Assembly: GCA_012729875.1 (NCBI GenBank)
Contig: JAAYCC010000171.1
Coordinates: 1-7,727, forward strand
Reading direction: 5' to 3'
DNA: 7,727 bases
DNA from: Clostridiales bacterium
Lineage (GTDB): Bacteria; Bacillota; Clostridia; Oscillospirales; Oscillospiraceae
Below are positions 6,440 to 7,727 of the stretch, piece after piece; positions within the stretch are counted from its first letter, which is position 1; every line of letters begins with the position of its first letter. The translations under genes and the position numbers were made by a program. The notes beneath the pieces were generated by a model that was not told the DNA's origin, ran no database searches, and saw only the letters and a program-made list of their open reading frames with translations.

Positions 6440-6483
6440 ACAACTTGCGTTTTAGCAGTAAGGCTACGAAAGAGGTGAACATG

Positions 6484-6681
6484 ATGAAGGAAGGTATCCA
6501 TCCTAACTACGAGCAGACCACGATAAGGTGTGCTTGCGGCGAAGTTATAGAGACAGGCTCCACGAAGAAGGACATAACAGTTGAAATTTGCTCGAAGTGT
6601 CACCCCTTCTTTACAGGCAAGCAGAAGCTGGTCGATACCAGTGGCCGCGTCGAAAAGTTCAACAAGAAGTTCGGCCTGTAG
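6484..6681 (+). CDS. rpmE: 50S ribosomal protein L31, zinc-binding form
   Basis: This is a structural protein of the large ribosomal subunit at the subunit interface. The 65-residue product matches bacterial L31 from end to end: the start MKEGIHPNY, then CACG, then EICSKCHPFFTGKQK, and the end GRVEKFNKKFGL. Four cysteines (16, 18, 36, 39) show that it is the C+ zinc-binding form, not the zinc-independent paralogue made in zinc starvation. AGAGGTGA (6471-6478) is the ribosome site. The ATG at 6484 is chosen over the adjacent ATG at 6481 by family N-termini and better spacing; the difference is one residue. In-frame codons back to 6430 overlap the promoter and are not translated. It is probably monocistronic, with its own promoter and terminator. 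Confidence 0.97.
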   Translation: MKEGIHPNYEQTTIRCACGEVIETGSTKKDITVEICSKCHPFFTGKQKLVDTSGRVEKFNKKFGL

Positions 6682-6707
6682 TTTTATATTTATTCTGTCT
6701 TTTCTGT

Positions 6708-6737
6708 GGTCCGCTCCTTTTGGGAGCGGGCCATTTT
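6708..6737 (+). terminator. Intrinsic terminator of rpmE
   Basis: Arms 6708-6717 and 6723-6732 form a 10-bp GC-rich stem with one G·U wobble around a 5-base loop. A short T-run follows (6734-6737, four T then C). The stem is strong but the T-run is weak, and a second hairpin lies just downstream, so the two probably act in tandem for rpmE. Confidence 0.8.
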
Positions 6738-6747
6738 CGCTTATATA

Positions 6748-6781
6748 AAAAGCTCTCTGCACCGAGGTGCAGAGAGCTTTT
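6748..6781. terminator. Bidirectional terminator between rpmE and addA
   Basis: Bases 6748-6763 and 6766-6781 are a perfect 16-base inverted repeat, closing on a CGAG tetraloop-like turn. The AAAA/TTTT ends supply a T-run in each direction: TTTT (6778-6781) for the plus strand and five T followed by an AT-rich stretch for the minus strand. The minus-strand gene stops at 6791, only 9 bases away, so this is the natural terminator of addA and a backup for rpmE. Confidence 0.9.
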
Positions 6782-6790
6782 CTGCTATAA

Positions 6791-7727
6791 TTAGAACTCA
6801 ACATTCAGTCCCGAACGCAAAAAGCACAGTACACAGCCTGCTACGGGTTTTCCGCTTATGCGCTCCATGGCGAAGGCATAGGCGTCAAGCTGCTTTTTAT
6901 AGTGCTCTGCGACCGCGCCAAGCGTCTCCGCCGTGACATAGTCGGTCTTGTAATCGATTATTGTTAGCGCGCCTTTTTCCTCAATGCAGCAGTCGACAAC
7001 GCCCTGTAGCAGCAGCTTTTCTTCACCCGCGCCATCAAAAAACTTTTCGGCGGGGCAGAGTATCGAAAAGCGAAATTCCCGCAACACACTGTCCGCGGCT
7101 TTTATTCGCGAACCCACGTCGGAGGCAAAAAAGCGCTTGATGGCCTTAACGTCCACCGCTTTGGCCTGGGCCGGCGTGAGCTGGCCGAGAGCGGCAATGC
7201 GCTCAACCTCGGCGCGGATGCTGTCCTCCGTTGCCGCCGCATCAAAGTCGATGAACTGCATGACTATGTGGGTTGCAGTACCGCGCTCGGCGGCGGTCAG
7301 AGAGCGGTCGCTGCCGGAGAGATCCGGCAGACGGAATATGCGTTCACGTCTTGGGGCAAGCTCCAGCGCCTCGTCGTCCTCTTCCTCGTCTGGCAGCGCT
7401 GTTGCGGTCAGCTTTGAGGGCAACTTGGCGGCCGAGGAAAATGGATAGGTGAAACCGAGAGAGGAGCGGAGCTTTTTCAGGTCTTCCGACTCCTCCGGTA
7501 TACGGCGGACCATTCCCAGCTCGGGATTTTTACCCGCATCCGCTATGTCCGCGGCTGCGGTTTCAAGGCAGATCGTCCGGCCGCCGTCCGTGATAGCCGA
7601 CATGACAAGCCAGCTCGCGTAATTCGGCGAGGTTTTCAGAATCTCAGGCGCGATCGGCGAGCTGAGTCCCTCGGAGAGCTTTTGTATCATGGCGTCTGGG
7701 TCTGCGGAGGTACAGGAGATGTAAAGC
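6791..7727 (-). CDS. addA: AddA (RexA-like) helicase-nuclease subunit, C-terminal part, runs off the right edge
   Basis: This is the large subunit of the AddAB ATP-dependent helicase-nuclease, which resects double-strand DNA ends for RecA-dependent repair. Only the last 311 or so codons are visible. The reading frame stays open to the window edge, upstream of the internal ATG at 7690. The edge residues LYISCT match the end of the UvrD-type helicase domain, so that ATG is not the start. The PD-(D/E)XK nuclease domain is complete. In numbering from the ATG at 7690 the motifs are TAAERGTATHIVMQF with His141, QGVVD with Asp233, IDYKTD with Asp246 and Lys248, and KKQLDAY with Gln267 and Tyr271. 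All catalytic positions are present, so the nuclease should be active. A run of acidic residues (about 101-110) links the helicase and nuclease parts. The rest of addA, and probably addB, would lie beyond position 7727 if the usual arrangement holds. Confidence in the family is high. Confidence 0.93.
   Translation of the reverse strand, partial: LYISCTSADPDAMIQKLSEGLSSPIAPEILKTSPNYASWLVMSAITDGGRTICLETAAADIADAGKNPELGMVRRIPEESEDLKKLRSSLGFTYPFSSAAKLPSKLTATALPDEEEDDEALELAPRRERIFRLPDLSGSDRSLTAAERGTATHIVMQFIDFDAAATEDSIRAEVERIAALGQLTPAQAKAVDVKAIKRFFASDVGSRIKAADSVLREFRFSILCPAEKFFDGAGEEKLLLQGVVDCCIEEKGALTIIDYKTDYVTAETLGAVAEHYKKQLDAYAFAMERISGKPVAGCVLCFLRSGLNVEF

Noticed and set aside
6984..7448. Plus-strand open frame (154 codons) opposite addA
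   Set aside because: The low-complexity serine/alanine-rich translation is typical of a shadow. The minus strand carries intact nuclease motifs.

Overview
The window looks like a piece of a Firmicutes chromosome, most likely a gut-type Clostridia member of the Oscillospiraceae. This rests on strong AGGAGG-type ribosome sites, sigma-A promoters, a lysine riboswitch, a four-cysteine ribosomal protein L31, an AddA-type recombination nuclease and moderately GC-rich codon use. The genus call is inference. No mobile element, CRISPR array, tRNA or rRNA was seen.

Layout, left to right. (1) deoD (29-742), a trimeric/hexameric-type purine nucleoside phosphorylase, closed by a strong intrinsic terminator. 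(2) A 452-base gap that is mostly regulatory: a near-consensus promoter (828-855), a complete lysine riboswitch aptamer (about 897-1062) and a riboswitch-controlled terminator (1100-1137). These lead into an NhaC-family transporter (1195-2820), which has its own terminator. The riboswitch implies that this 'Na+/H+ antiporter' is a lysine transporter of the LysW kind. (3) A promoter (2876-2904) followed by four closely spaced co-directional genes: a PMT-type membrane glycosyltransferase with a discoidin-like domain near its N-terminus (2944-4815), a HisJ-type PHP phosphatase (4843-5667), rpiB (5683-6123) and a 64-residue single-pass membrane protein (6145-6339). (4) rpmE for ribosomal protein L31 (6484-6681), with its own promoter and terminator. 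(5) On the minus strand, the C-terminal nuclease part of addA (stop at 6791), which runs off the right edge.

How the parts work together. deoD serves purine salvage and releases pentose phosphates. rpiB interconverts ribulose-5-P and ribose-5-P, but it is transcribed in a different unit from deoD. The lysine transporter unit is self-contained and probably shuts off when lysine is plentiful. rpmE and addA converge on a long perfect inverted repeat that can end transcription from both sides.

No wholly new multi-gene system is evident. The points most worth a second look are the riboswitch-based reassignment of the NhaC transporter, the discoidin-like insertion in the glycosyltransferase, the orphan HisJ-like phosphatase and the small membrane protein at the end of the rpiB unit.
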